Shown: positions 45,868-56,974, counted from the stretch's first letter. The stretch: 64,000 bases of DNA from Tubulanus polymorphus (GCF_964204645.1 NC_134025.1:19000001-19064000), one strand, 5' to 3'. A program made the numbers and translations. The notes: a model not told the origin generated them from the sequence alone.

Positions 45868-47570
45868 AGCATTGGTTGACGTCTATGACGCCATGCCAAT
45901 GCTAGTAAAATGGATCGAAAATGTAGTACGAAAAAATAGCGCCGACTCTTCTCATTTTCATAGTAACTTCAAATTGTCACTCCATTCACGTAAAACATTA
46001 GAAACAGCTGAAAATGATTTTAAAAAATGTTTCAATTATTCCCCACAACATAGCGTCGCCAGATTTCTGATTTAATGGTCCAAAAAATTATTCGATCGCA
46101 TTTTTCTCGTTCATTATCTGGTAGATGAGAGCGGGTTAAACAATCGCGTAGCGATATGTCCGCATTGACGTTGGCAGTAAAGAATGGGGAACAGCCTCTT
46201 CTGAATAGAAAAACATAAAATTATGTACCTCCGGTTTATAAATATCACAGTGTTTGGATATCACTGTTATTCCAACTATCAGTATCGATGGGATTATTTG
46301 GGATTCATTCTCAGCGTCAGAATACGTATTTCTAGAGCAGTGGAATGGCAGCCTACCCGTGACTGAAACCCGTATGTGATCGTGCGGGAACGCCTTTACT
46401 AAAGTTAAAACCATTTCATGATGACACGAAACAGTAACGGTAAACGGTAGGCTACCACCATGATACGATATCACCAATAAAGATAGATCATTTTATTCAA
46501 TTTTACCAGAGTTGTTTATTGGAGGAAAATATCATTGTTAAGTATGCCGAGAACAACCATGTTGTATCATCAATCGGTTGACTGACATTGTAAAATTCGA
46601 TTCGCCTATATTCTAATATAAGTTTTCACTTTAGGATGCCCTACCCGCCTGCTGCTCACTCATAAGGCGGTAGCACCCTCTTACGCACTCGACAGAGATT
46701 CGCTTTGTAATGCGCGCTGGGAAAAAATACCTTTTATTATCTTTTCCATGCGTTAAACAACAGTGATTGAATTTACGCGTTGTTTGTCGTAAATTTGCAA
46801 TATTGCGATGGTTATTTGCCGCTGCTGTAGTTTTTTGGAATTGAATCGAGCGGCCTCGGTAGCTCAGTGAGATAAGGCGTGATGCTGTTGAATCCACTAT
46901 CAATGCTGAGTGACAAGTGGGTTCGAGTCCTGCTGGCTGCGAACAGTGTGCGGGCAACACTTCATAGGCCATACCGTCGTGAGGTTAAATGAACAATCCA
47001 ATAGGAATACTCTTGGGAAACCAAGATCCAAACGACGTACGTAAAGCCAAACAAACAAAAAGACAAACAAACAATCATCAGCCGGCCTCAGTGACACCAA
47101 CGCCGGCATCGTTCTCTGCGACGTTTTGCATGCGTACATGCATCAGAGATTGGAGCTCTAAGATCAGAGGGTCTTGCAATTGCATTCAGAAAAATGGTTC
47201 TGTTTTTGTTTTCATTATTCAGTGGGGCCTAACAGTTCATGCGTAAAAATGGGTTTTTGTATGCAAATCTTGATTGATATAAATATCTTGGCTGGGACAT
47301 GATGGAAAACATCAGAATAAACTAGTTCCGTCTTTTTAACAGAATCGCATTAATGAGGTTTAACTGTACAAATAGCCTAGGCTAAATCGTTCGGCAGAAA
47401 ATAAATTCATTTTCAGGAATAAAATTGTACTAGACAAATAGACCTTTAAGTCTGTGGTCCTCCCAATCAACGTCGTCATAGAAGATTTGGCGGCAGATGT
47501 AAAACATTATAACCACTTAATACCACAGTATATAATCTACCAATGCTTCAAGGCCCATGGGCCTCTTGTT
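45868..47570. mobile_element. Helentron-like element, copy 2 (longest)
   Basis: 1703 bp, from AGCATTGGTTGACGTCTATG to GGCCCATGGGCCTCTTGTT. It includes the segment at 45960-46350 that copy 1 lacks, the tRNA-like module, and the empty site of the 218-bp MITE. Open frames of 113 residues on the minus strand overlap the tRNA-like module and are not preserved as proteins in copy 1. A fragment of the same family (46496-46600 equivalent) lies at 52571-52680. Confidence 0.7.
46850..46940 (+). other. tRNA-Ser-like sequence, second copy
   Basis: GCGGCCTCGGTAGCTCAGTG to the B box GGTTCGAGTCC and GGCTGC. It differs from the first copy at few positions, including G for A in the acceptor arm (leaving a G-T pair). 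It travels with the Helentron-like element, so it is not an independent gene. Confidence 0.6.
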
Positions 47571-47904
47571 TCAACTTGTCTTACTTGCCTTTTGTTAACA
47601 GTTCCAGAGTTTCAATTACAATCAAATCCAAATTGGCTAAAAAGTACATGGGACTAAATGAAATGAACCGTTAGTTACTGCAAACCTATTCCAGTGTTAT
47701 GTCGATCGTGTTGAATCACTTTCCTTGAGTTGAAACAATCAGATCTTCTATGGTGCAACATCGGTCGAAGAGAGATATCTTCATTGTTGTTGACTGTCCT
47801 TGACTAATCTAACTTCATGCGTTTGACATCAGCATCATACCCATTTGAACTGCAAAATATTCATACAACATGAAAACCTACAGTACATGTATACAGTAAT
47901 CAAA

Positions 47905-48012
47905 CTTTCACTGATACGAGTAAAATCCCACAATAAAAGAATTAGATGATAAAATGTTTATTAAAACATATAAGAAATATTTCGGGTGGTTACTACCACC
48001 CTTCTTCAGTCT
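47905..48012 (-). mobile_element. Penelope-like element 3' end fragment
   Basis: The reverse complement of the 3' end of the Penelope-like element at 12685-12784, covering the CTGAAGA-stem-GAAA motif and the 54-bp arm (ATACGAGTAAAATCCCACAA). Only about 100 bases are alike; the 144-residue minus-strand frame that covers it (47908-48342) runs mostly through unmatched sequence and has no recognised domain. Confidence 0.8.
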
Positions 48013-49440
48013 AAAATGAATGTTGGATATTTGAATGAACGTTAGGCTTATTTCAGTATTCTTAAGCAGGAAATAATAAGCCCAATCAATAGGCCCTATT
48101 CCCATTGGAACAATTGTATAATGCATACAGCTGTACCGTACACCGTCAGCCAAGAATGGAGAAATCGGTATACCAAACCTACGAACAGCAAAATGTACAG
48201 GCCTACAATGATTTCTGGTATATAAGCCGTGACCACATGAACGTTTTGGTTTGACTATTAATGTCAGCAGGTCAGAGAAGGCCTCGCCAAATTTAATCAC
48301 ATGGCTCAAATCAATTAGCCTTTCTGCGTGTGAATACTTCACTGTATTGTTTTAAAAATAGGCCTATCGAGTGAATTAGTACATTAGTACATTAGTACAT
48401 AGACTGAATTAGACTTTAGGCTAGTCCTGACCAAATCCTATCCATGTTATAATGGCACCAGTTATAGTAACATCACTGGAGGGCCGACGAGAGGGAAAAA
48501 GTTGTGTTTGTAGTACATAGGCATGGTAGGCTTGTTGTACTCACTTAATACTTAAAACGCTGTTGTTACCTGTAGGTGACTGTACGGTGATTTCTACAGG
48601 TTAGCCGTATGTGAGTACGTTGACGCTCAGACTTGCAATATTGGGATTCGAAACCAAATGAAAAAAAAATCCAGTAGTAGTCCAGTGATTTACCCACTGT
48701 GCCACAGAACATAACTGCAGGGTGGATAAAATTTGATTTACAAATAGCCTAGCCTCACCTAACCCAAACTCTATTCTTTCACGCATGCACGTTTGCAGAT
48801 TATAGGAACTCACTTACGGCGTTTTTAGGGAACTCACGAATGGTTTTCCTGTGGATATCACCGTACAGTCATGTACGGGTAACAACTTCGTACTTAAAAT
48901 GGTATTGGCTACTAGGAACTCACATACGGCGTTAGTAGTAGCTTCCACACTTCACAACCGAACCAACTGACCAACCAGTATATTTAGTCCCAGTACGCAC
49001 CAACCGGCACAGGCCTAACACTGTTTGTCAACTGCGTGTACCGTAGTAGGCTATCGATAATCACCTGATACTTTTCTGTCGTTTGTTTTCTCTCTGAGAC
49101 GAACGTAATTCTAGTAGTCATCCGCAACTCATTGACCTTGATTTAAACTTAATCAATTCAAAATCTGTTTATTGACGCTTTTGGTTACATGAACTGATCA
49201 GCAATATACTTAAATGAAATAACCGGAATAACAAGAAATCAAAAATAAGAGGTTACAAACAAATGCCCGTAAACCTGTCAGACACGCGAACGCCGGACTC
49301 GTATACTCTTGGACTCGACCCGCTGAGCAATGAATTCATAAAATTGACTTTGAAATTGATTGTGGAGAAGAGAGGGAATTATTCGATAGCTCTTCCTCGA
49401 AAAGAAGAGAGAAATGTCGGAAAGAAAACACAACATGGCT
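48013..49440. other. Intron sequence, no recognised element
   Basis: A short ATTAGTAC tandem occurs at 48375-48400 and a GGAACTCAC..TACGGCGTT segment repeats at 48806-48830 and 48916-48935. No exon of the MYPT gene is expected or seen here because the flanking exons join in phase. Confidence 0.45.
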
Positions 49441-49449
49441 ACTAATTGC

Positions 49450-49640
49450 ACGGAGCCAAATTTCTGATGTTTACGGCTCGACAGTGCCTTTATAACGTGT
49501 ATTTATCAAAATTCCCATGCAGTATCTGGAGATTGAAGTGAGCTGAAGGATGTCATACGGATTGTATCAGCGACAGCGGTAAGGTAAGGAAGCCTTTACA
49601 CTTTTAACAAAAACTGTGTGGAAAAGGGAAAAAAAAAAAT
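49450..49640 (-). repeat. End of a further copy of the large repeat family
   Basis: CTGATGTTTACGGCTCGACA, GGAGATTGAAGTGAGCTGAA and GACGGTAAGG-type sequence match 52140-52290 in copy B, directly before copy B's own start. It shows two elements of this family head to tail, with the AGCTGCAAAGC hairpin between them. Confidence 0.55.
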
Positions 49641-49754
49641 ATAGCTGCAAAGCAGCGATAACGGGTTTTCTGCACAGTCTTAGAATCCTGTTCAATGGTT
49701 AACACAGTTTTATAAGAGGAAGCTCGACAAACAGTCAATTAGACCTACTTTAAA

Positions 49755-50085
49755 CCATGGACAACTGGACCAGATGGTCCTATTTGACTCTTGAAAATCG
49801 ACTGTTAGGGGATAATTTCTCTTTATGATTTCAACAAAGCATTTGATAAGGTACAACATCAGCCATTACTAAACAAGGCTATTAGGAAACAGTATCAATG
49901 ATAGGTCGCCGAAATGGCTCAGCATTATCTCTGAACGAAAACTTGTAGCCGAAATCAACGGAGCGCCTCATCTTGGAATAAGTCGGTCTAACTAGTGGAG
50001 TCACGCAAGGTAGTATCCTAAGTCGTCTTCTGTTTAATGTCCTGACAAATGACATACACAGTATTCCCAAATGTACCAGACCGAG
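49755..50085 (+). pseudogene. Non-LTR retrotransposon RT fragment in copy B
   Basis: Frames read LYDFNKAFDKVQHQPLLNK, then PKWLSIISERKLVAEINGA, then SGVTQGSILSRLLFNVLTND with stops and frameshifts between them. It is the same fragment as the minus-strand pieces at 5470-5643 and 6467-6650, but uninterrupted, so it documents the empty site of the MITE. Confidence 0.8.
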
Positions 50086-50129
50086 TAAATTTCCAAAACG
50101 ACCTTAACACGCTGTTGACCAAAGAGAAT

Positions 50130-50610
50130 CTTGTTCGAATGAAAACAATTCTGTTTGATCAAACAATACGCTTTTTGTTTGTACCAAAACTTTTCATTCT
50201 GAAAGCTTTGTTATTGTTGAAATGAAAAACTTTTTGTCCCGGCAAAAAAATTTGGTTGAGCGAAAACAATTTTTTCAAACGAATGTTTGAATGAAAACAA
50301 TTCTGTTCGATTGAACGAAATACTTAATACTTTTGGTTCGGAGAAAAAACTTTTTACAATATACTTGTTCGAACGAAAAACTTAATGTTCTGACAAGAAA
50401 ATTCTGTTCAAATTTAAACGATTCTGTTCGATCGAACGATTGTTTCGAGCGAAAAACCTTTAGTTTGGACAAAAAAAGTTTGTTCAACTATGTTCTAACG
50501 ATTTTTACAAATTGGTCCAATCGAACAGAATATTATTGGTTGGAACGAAATCAACTTTGTTCCGACGAAAGAATTTTCAAGCGAAAGGTCTTTTGAACGA
50601 AAAAAAAAAG
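50130..50610. repeat. TTCGAAC palindrome array in copy B
   Basis: Counterpart of 4760-5345: repeated GTTCGAACGAAAAAC and TTCGATCGAAC motifs at irregular spacing. Open frames on both strands (70, 87 residues) come from the repeat. Confidence 0.75.
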
Positions 50611-50638
50611 ATATTTCTGGGGCTCCGCAGTAACTTAA

Positions 50639-50966
50639 AGCCGGACATAGGTCAGCCTTGTGACGCGATGCGATCCTCGTGTTGCATCGCAAGTTTCGGT
50701 GCAAGTCGGTTGCCAAACGATTGTCAGCGACTGTGTGCGACTAGTTTCTGCCAGTCGCAAGAGCGCGTAGGTTGGTTGTGACAGTCGTGTCGCGTCGCAG
50801 AAAGTAGAACACGTGCGACTCCTTGTGACTGTAGTTGCTGAAAGTCGCAACCCGTCGCAAGGGAGCGTAGGTCGATGAGTCGTTGCGACACAATCGTTGC
50901 TGGCGGTCGCAGTGATTGGCGTCGCAGTGAGTCACAAGCCGTCGCAAGGCCGACCTTCGCCCGGCT
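50639..50966. mobile_element. Harbinger-type MITE in copy B, TSD TAA
   Basis: 328 bp with ends AGCCGGACATAGGTC and the reverse complement of AGCCGGGCGAAGGTC, flanked by TAA. Copy A (about 4722-4735, reversed) shows the uninterrupted sequence. The inside is made of many GTCGCA and TGCGAC words, giving long but meaningless open frames on both strands. Confidence 0.8.
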
Positions 50967-52570
50967 TAAGTCATTAGGAATTAATGAAATACCACTTTCA
51001 TTTATGATGAAAAAACTCAAATGAAAAGTCTGGCTTATAAAGCTGTCTGCTCAGACGAAATTTTCAAAAAAATCTTCATTTTTGGCAATAAAATTGATAA
51101 TTGTGATTGATCGTTGCAAGTCACAACCAGTTAATCACTAATTAACATGCATTTTAATAAATCTGATTCCTCCTTCACAGTGGACTTAGCTTTAACCTAT
51201 TAGAGGCTACTAGCCTATGTAGGCCTATGTATATGCGTAGGCCTAACATCCGGACAGATTGGTCGTAGGCCTATTGAATAACAACCCTCCTAAATATCGT
51301 AAATTTTGCTTTGAAGTTCAATCCAATGAGTCCGTTAATAAACGCAACAATTATACTGCGTTTGTTTGAGACAGTAAAGCTCAGTACCGGTAGGCCTAAA
51401 GCCGCGTAAAACTCGATAAACACTTCAAGCGACACAGCGAACGCTTACTCTGAATGTCAAGTGTGAGTCCAGCATACGGAAAGGAGTGTGTTATATACTT
51501 GTATTTAGTAAATACCTTGTGCATTTGACAATGATAGGTATGTACTGAGTATAGAGTATTGATGGTATTGATATAGAGGTTGAAGCCCGCTGCCAAATAA
51601 AGTAATATATTCTTTTATTTTGATACCTCGTCGACATAACAGCTTTTCTCCGCTATATCTCTTCGGCATGTTTAGTTTAGTCCTACGACTCCCCGGTACA
51701 CTTATGATTTATCTAGTAAATACACAGTTAATTTGGTAAAGAAAAATAGGTATTGCTAAACTAACTGCTTGAAGTCCGCAGCCAAATCACTGGTAGTAAT
51801 AAATTAATTTGTACTCGATTTGATTCTCATGATGAGGAGAAACTTGCAGCTGATTCCCAGAACGACAATGTAGTGACACACGTCGATTTGTCGATGTTTA
51901 CGGCTCGACAGTGCTTTTAAAATCTAAAGTAGTAAATTTCCTGTGTATCGGTAATATGATTTGATGAGGAAAATGGGCTATTGTTAAAATTAGTTTTTAA
52001 AAACCGCGACAGAATGTGCAATCTTTGGGTAACAAATTTGTTAATTTATGCTTGAATTGATAATCGATGTGACAAGAAACGTGTGGTAGATTTTGGAAAG
52101 ACGACTTAGAAAAACATGTCGGCTCTTTGAATGGGGCTCAATTTTCGATGTTTACGGCCCGACAGTGCTTTTGTAACTATGATTCTTCAAAATACGCACG
52201 GAGTATTTGTAGATCGAAGTGAGCTGAATGATATCAGACGGATTGTATCGGCAACAGTGGTAATGTAAATAAGCCTATGTACTTTTGACAAAAAAAGTGT
52301 GGAAAAAAATAATACTAATAATAATAAGAAACACGTGAATCTCAATAGGGTTTTCTGTGATGTAACAGAAAACCCTAATAATCACGCGAATTTCAATAGG
52401 GTCTTCTGTGAAGAAACAGAAAACCCTAATGAACATTATCGCCACATATATCAGCCTATGTCATCTTAACTATTTTAAAACTTGTTACATCATTACTATG
52501 TAAAATCTTTCTGTAAAGCTTTGAATACTAGATCATCCTTCTTCTACTGCATCACGAAGGTATAAGTCTT

Positions 52571-52680
52571 GTGGGCCTCTTGTTTCAATTTTACCAGAGT
52601 TCTTTATTGGAGGAAAGTATCATTCTTATGTTCGCCAAGAAAAACCACGTTGTATCATCAATCAGTTGACTTACAGTTTC
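52571..52680. repeat. Helentron-like fragment
   Basis: GGGCCTCTTGTTTCAATTTT, ACCAGAGTT, TTATTGGAGGAAAGTATCAT and CAATCAGTTGACT match the region around 46496-46600 of copy 2 next to the typical right-end GGGCCTCTTGTT. Confidence 0.6.
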
Positions 52681-52682
52681 AG

Positions 52683-52750
52683 GGCTGCCAACCTTCCGAT
52701 CATCACCGTTATCTATTATGGTACCATCCATTATATTACAGCATTACGGC
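52683..52750. mobile_element. Possible hAT-like left end (CAGGGCTGCCAACC)
   Basis: CAGGGCTGCCAACC matches the hAT-like terminal repeat with one change. I found no matching right end before the MYPT exon at 52992, so it is a truncated copy or a chance match. Confidence 0.45.
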
Positions 52751-52991
52751 GAAGTGAGAAAAAATTACGGTGACGTAGACACATCGTTGCGGTTTATGGG
52801 TGGAGCTAAATTGTCTAGTTTTCATAAGCTATTGGGTTTGAATCCCATTATAACCATATTTGTGCAGCATACGAAAAAAGTACTGCAGCGGATTCGGGTG
52901 GCTTGAGTAATAAGCAGGGTTGATACGGCCAGCTTGAGTGGTAATGTGTTAATGCCCATCTGTGTAACTAACTCCTGATCATGGGTTTCAG

Positions 52992-53096
52992 TTATATGAA
53001 GATGAAAAAGTGGAATGTGAGCGGTTAAGGAATGACATACGTCGGTTGCAACAAGAATCCGTCGATAATAAAACAAAAGCTGATGAATTGAAAAAG
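52992..53096 (+). CDS. PPP1R12A: MYPT/PPP1R12A-like exon, coiled coil 1
   Basis: Thirty-five codons start LYEDEKVECERLRNDIRRLQ and continue with Gln/Glu/Lys-rich heptads to ADELKK. With the previous exon this rebuilds the family motif D-[FY]-KK-LYE that opens the C-terminal coiled coil. It is preceded by a 12-kb repeat-filled intron and followed by an intron of only 104 bp. The acceptor is ATGGGTTTCAG and the donor GTATTT; both junctions are phase 0. Confidence 0.93.
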
Positions 53097-53200
53097 GTAT
53101 TTTACTACAGCACAGAAGAAGCAAATTTTAAAAATGGTTTTGTGTCATATAAGAAAATGTATGTTGCCTTGTGGGTGTATATTTGATGTATTTTTTGCAG

Positions 53201-53251
53201 GAGAAACGGGCATTGGAAAGAAAGTTGTCTGAGAAAGAAGAGGAAATAAAG
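53201..53251 (+). CDS. PPP1R12A: MYPT/PPP1R12A-like exon, coiled coil 2
   Basis: Seventeen codons encode EKRALERKLSEKEEEIK. This aligns with the vertebrate MYPT1 segment RERRALERRISEMEEELK just before the leucine zipper. The acceptor is TATTTTTTGCAG and the donor GTGATT; both junctions are phase 0. The next constitutive exon is 7.9 kb away, beyond a degraded BEL/Pao element. Confidence 0.93.
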
Positions 53252-53450
53252 GTGATTAAATTATCTAGTTCAACAAAACCTTTTTGAATCCACGTTTGTA
53301 AGAGTTAGTGTTTCAGCGTGTCGCCCCATCTTGCTGTGTCCACAACATTGTGACCCGTATTTGGTTTGTGTAGTTAGGCAGCGTCATAGTTGCATAGCCT
53401 GGCAACCATTTAAGTTGAATAATTCATTGTCACAGTGGTAGTAGCAGCAC

Positions 53451-54440
53451 TTAAAAACAACTTGCCATATGTTTTCTTCTATCTAGACATTCACCTTTCT
53501 TAAATATTCTTAGCTTATTGAGCTCTTTATCGGACTTTTTGATATGGGTAGTGCGACCAAATATTTGCCAAAAAGAAAAAGAACGGTATGAATTGATTTT
53601 CATTATTGAATTTATTATTCCGAAATGCATGACCTGCAGATGAGCATCATTGATAATCAAACTAGATAACATACACGATTTTGGTATGAAGATCAGGTGT
53701 TTAGAATCAAAACTCATGTCAGCATTCTGGAGACGACCTTTGCACCTAATAATCCCCGCGTCGTCTATGTATAATTGTAGTTGATTAACTACGGATAATT
53801 TCTTTATCTTTGTGCCACTAGTCAAATCCTGCATTATCTCGGCAAACAAAGCGGACTGAAAATATTTGATTATCAATTTTTCAGCATTCACGATTTCTGA
53901 TGACGATAGTGGTCCATGATTTCGATCCTTTTTTATTGATTTAAGGTTATGAATAAAGCATAAAGCCAGAGCCATGACATTTACCAACTCAGGTAGCTGT
54001 GAACTATTCGATGCCCTGCACCGAAAATTAAAATTGGCATTTTCCTTGAGTGATCTCGCTTCTTTATAGAACTGAATTACATCTGACAAAGAGTCTACGC
54101 TTGTACTATTATTGTCGACATATATATCTCGTAAAAGGTTATTCATAAATTTACCTTCGAAATTGTTTCTAAGATGATATATAATTGTACTATATAGCAT
54201 AAACGGCGAACATGTCGCACCGAAAAGAACTCTCTTAAAGCGATAAACCTCAAACGTACTTTCAGTGTCTTCCGAATCACTAAGCCAGAGTAAACGCGTA
54301 GAATCTCGATCCGATTTATCTAAACCAACGTGTAAAAACGCTTTTTTGATATCAGTGGTTACTGCGCAGTCAAATAATCGAAATCGTATGAGAATAGAAG
54401 TGAGTTCATTGACTCCAAACAATCATTCAAACTAAATGAG
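53451..54440 (-). pseudogene. BEL/Pao element: reverse transcriptase to integrase start
   Basis: Minus strand. TDIKKAFLHVGL, FKRVLFGATCSPFML and IYVDNN are the Pao-family reverse transcriptase blocks, with YVDN in place of YMDD. Further on LQLYIDDAGIIRCKGRLQNA followed by an H..H spacing (INDAHLQVMHFG) is the linker and zinc-binding start of the integrase. The usual RNase H region between them is shortened, and most of the integrase is missing. A frameshift near 54425 separates it from SLNDC upstream. Confidence 0.88.
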
Positions 54441-55182
54441 TTTTCGGAAGAACGACAACTACAGTCAAATACTATATGGATAGGTTTAGTACTAGTCAGT
54501 AACCTGTCTGTGGTTTAGTTTCACGATCGGATATTTTCACAAACCAGTCAGGAATGGGAAGGTAATTTTTCAATGAAATATTCGTCAGCCAATTTGACCG
54601 ACGAGTAATTTGCCTGGCATTTCATTGTCTCTTAAGATATCCGTCTGATTTTTGTTATAATCGACGCACAACAGATTCGTAGTTTGTGTGATACCTATAA
54701 CACCTCACCCGACGATCTTAATCCATGTGCAAATTGGCCGTAAAGTGAGAGTAAATTTCCGTCGAGTCAACAGCTGCCAATTTGAAAATTACTGGAGGGT
54801 GTTGGCACCTGTGGACTGAGGCCAGGACAACAGCACAAACTAACGAAGCGAAACGACGAAATTGAAAAAATTAAGAAATCAACACTAATTCACATTTTTC
54901 TTCATCCAGAATTTATTATTTCATTATTTATCATGGAAAGCACGAAGATTTGAAATAGATGTTGGAAAACCATCAAAAATAAAAATTATCGTTTCGTCTT
55001 GGAAGTTTTATATAAATCCTTGTCTATCATGCCACATATATGCAATACACAGAAATGGCAGCCAATGGCGAAATTTGTGGAGAAATCAATTAATTTCTCA
55101 AAATAATGTTGATTAATCACTCGAAACATACATAAAATTGGATTATTTCGAAAGGTACCTCTGTAGTTTGTGAATTAAGCCA

Positions 55183-55650
55183 TTAATTGTGGACTGAAGT
55201 GAATAGAAAGTATATTTTTGAAGTGTTACTTTTTTCAACCGTGTTATGGCCCTTGTCATCCCTAACATTGGTATAAGCCCATCTGATTATAAAGAGCTTA
55301 CCACCATCGATTAGGTAACTAACTAGTGTAGTATTAGACTCTCGAAATACGGCATGATGCAGAATATAATGAAGAATCCCTAAATCATCAATAGGATCAG
55401 GGTAGGTCACCTCAATGAAGTCGCGTTCTAATTGATATTTGATTATCCCATCGTAACTCTCTAACAACGAAGATTGAAACAGACGCCGAGCGAATGATCT
55501 TGTACGGCCGTTTGCTACCGAGTAATTTGATGGTGAAGGACCATAACCCACTCTCCACGGGAGTTTTGCCTGATAGATACCTCCTTCTTTAGAAATAGAA
55601 CTATTTAGATATTCCTCTAAAAAATTGGAAGTTTCGTCAACTGGAGGCAT
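55183..55650 (-). pseudogene. BEL/Pao element: protease-RT linker
   Basis: Minus strand. IYQAKLPWRVGYGPSPSNYS, then RLFQSSLLESYDGIIKYQLE, is the conserved region between protease and RT in Pao polyproteins. It ends TTLVSYLI where the RT should begin, and a 740-bp stretch (54441-55180) of unrelated sequence separates it from the RT. Confidence 0.85.
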
Positions 55651-55656
55651 GATGCC

Positions 55657-56270
55657 TCAAATATCTAATGACCAGAATCGGTCAAGATTATAAGAATCAG
55701 GCTCTGATACTACATGTAACATGCTAACATTACTAGAACTACCATTATTCCTAGGCCCAGTTATAACATAACCGAGTTTAGTTGGAACCGCTACTGGACC
55801 ATCGCTAGACCGTACTGTGCCTTCAGTCTCAATAAAATTGTAGTAATAATCACTTCCGATTAATACAGAAATGCCGATGTGATCTGAAGCGTAATGTATG
55901 GGTTTTGCGAATAAGACCTTTAAATTCATTAATTGTTTCAATATCAGAAGGCACAGGTAATGGTTTAGTTATGGCCGGTATAACTATTGCTTCGACTTTT
56001 AAAGTAGATCCATCTGTACATATTATGTTAATCTCTACAATATCGACTTTCCTGTTCGTAGTCGAAGTTGCCCCAAAAGAACACAAATTCAAATCTGCAT
56101 TTTTGATAATCTGTAATTTTAGAAGATTTGATAACTCTTCCGCAACAAATGATCTTTGCGACCCATCATCGAAAAGGATGTTGGCAAAGTAATGTTCCTC
56201 GGGTCCCGTTACCCAACAGCAGTTTTTAAATGAACTGGAATTGTTTGAACTGTATTAACGGCTACTGAAA
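55657..56270 (-). pseudogene. BEL/Pao element: DUF1758-type protease region
   Basis: Minus strand pieces with ISVLIGSDYYYNF, VAVPTKLGYVITGP and upstream KVDIVEINIICTDGS, the Pao aspartic-protease-like region. A frameshift near 55930 and an early stop break it. The D-x-G active site itself is not clearly readable; the part around 56140 (ANILFDDGSQRSF) fits its usual form. Confidence 0.8.
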
Positions 56271-56334
56271 TGTAAACATTTTCAATAGACGTTTCTGATT
56301 TCACGTAAGAATTGGATTCACGATTGGTAGAACA

Positions 56335-56760
56335 CTATATCCGTGTTGACGCGATGAGGAGAGAATCCCACAATGATAATAAAAAGTCCGAAAATGAAAC
56401 TTCGAGATAGTAGTTTATTTCAACGTTTCGACTATATCCTAATAGTCATCTTCAGGAATAATGAGATACTACAGAAATTATGAGATATATATACAATCCA
56501 GAGACAAAGAGACTAATTCAAGTAATCAGAGATGATACAAACTAAAAGAAAATTAACGTAGAAACAGTTACACGCTAAAATAGATTAAAGGGAAGCAAAC
56601 TAAGGGGTAATTATAAACAACAATAGTGAGTATAAATATAAATGAAACTTAAAGTCAGTAGTAAAAAGAAAGACAAACTAGGGGGCACTTAAATTAAAAC
56701 AAAGGTGAATACAAGTTAAGTCAGAGACGAAATTGATGAGAGAACAAATAACAAATAATC
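56335..56760 (-). mobile_element. Penelope-like 3' end inserted in the BEL/Pao element
   Basis: Minus strand: CCTGAAGATGACTAT, a short loop, then ATAGTCGAAACGTTGAAATA and a downstream ATTGTGGGATTCTC block. This is the CTGAAGA-stem-GAAA arrangement and the ATTGTGGGATT tail seen at the end of the Penelope-like element at 12690-12784, but clearly another family. It separates protease from gag of the BEL/Pao element. The right limit is uncertain. Confidence 0.5.
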
Positions 56761-56974
56761 AAGGGGGAAATCAAGTGTTGAGTTTAACCAGTTTACAGAG
56801 GAATTTTGATATAAGTTTATTTAACGGTCTATTATAATTCACGCGGTCTACGGTCAAAATCAGCAACGTCACGGTTGAACTTTTGGCTTGTGTTGAATTC
56901 GAACTACTCAAAGTGTTACACGCCTCGAGAGTAAACACTTCATTCTTTATAGCCGTACGCAACGAGTCGAGGTC

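Larger units (their letters stand above)
49641..52425 (-). mobile_element. Large composite repeat, copy B
   Basis: Inverted counterpart of 3038-6850. In order: hairpin ATAGCTGCAAAGCAGCGATA with ACGGGTTTTCTGC; LINE RT fragment (49755-50085); TTCGAAC array (50130-50610); AACCAGTTAATCACTAATT segment; TATGTAGGCCTATGTATATG segment; GATGTTTACGG segment; and the end hairpins AATAGGGTTTTCTGT..ACAGAAAACCCTAA (twice, 52347-52425). It lacks the TTAA MITE of copy A but has a 328-bp Harbinger-type insertion of its own. Confidence 0.7.

Noticed and set aside
46136-47139. Open frames of 79-113 residues across the Helentron-like copy 2
   Set aside because: They cross the tRNA-like module and terminal regions and are not preserved in copy 1.
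47908-48342. 144-residue minus-strand open frame
   Set aside because: It begins in a Penelope-like 3' fragment and continues through unmatched AT-rich sequence; no domain is visible.
50512-51020. Overlapping open frames on both strands (71-98 residues)
   Set aside because: They arise from GTCGCA-word repeats inside a Harbinger-type MITE and have no protein family character.
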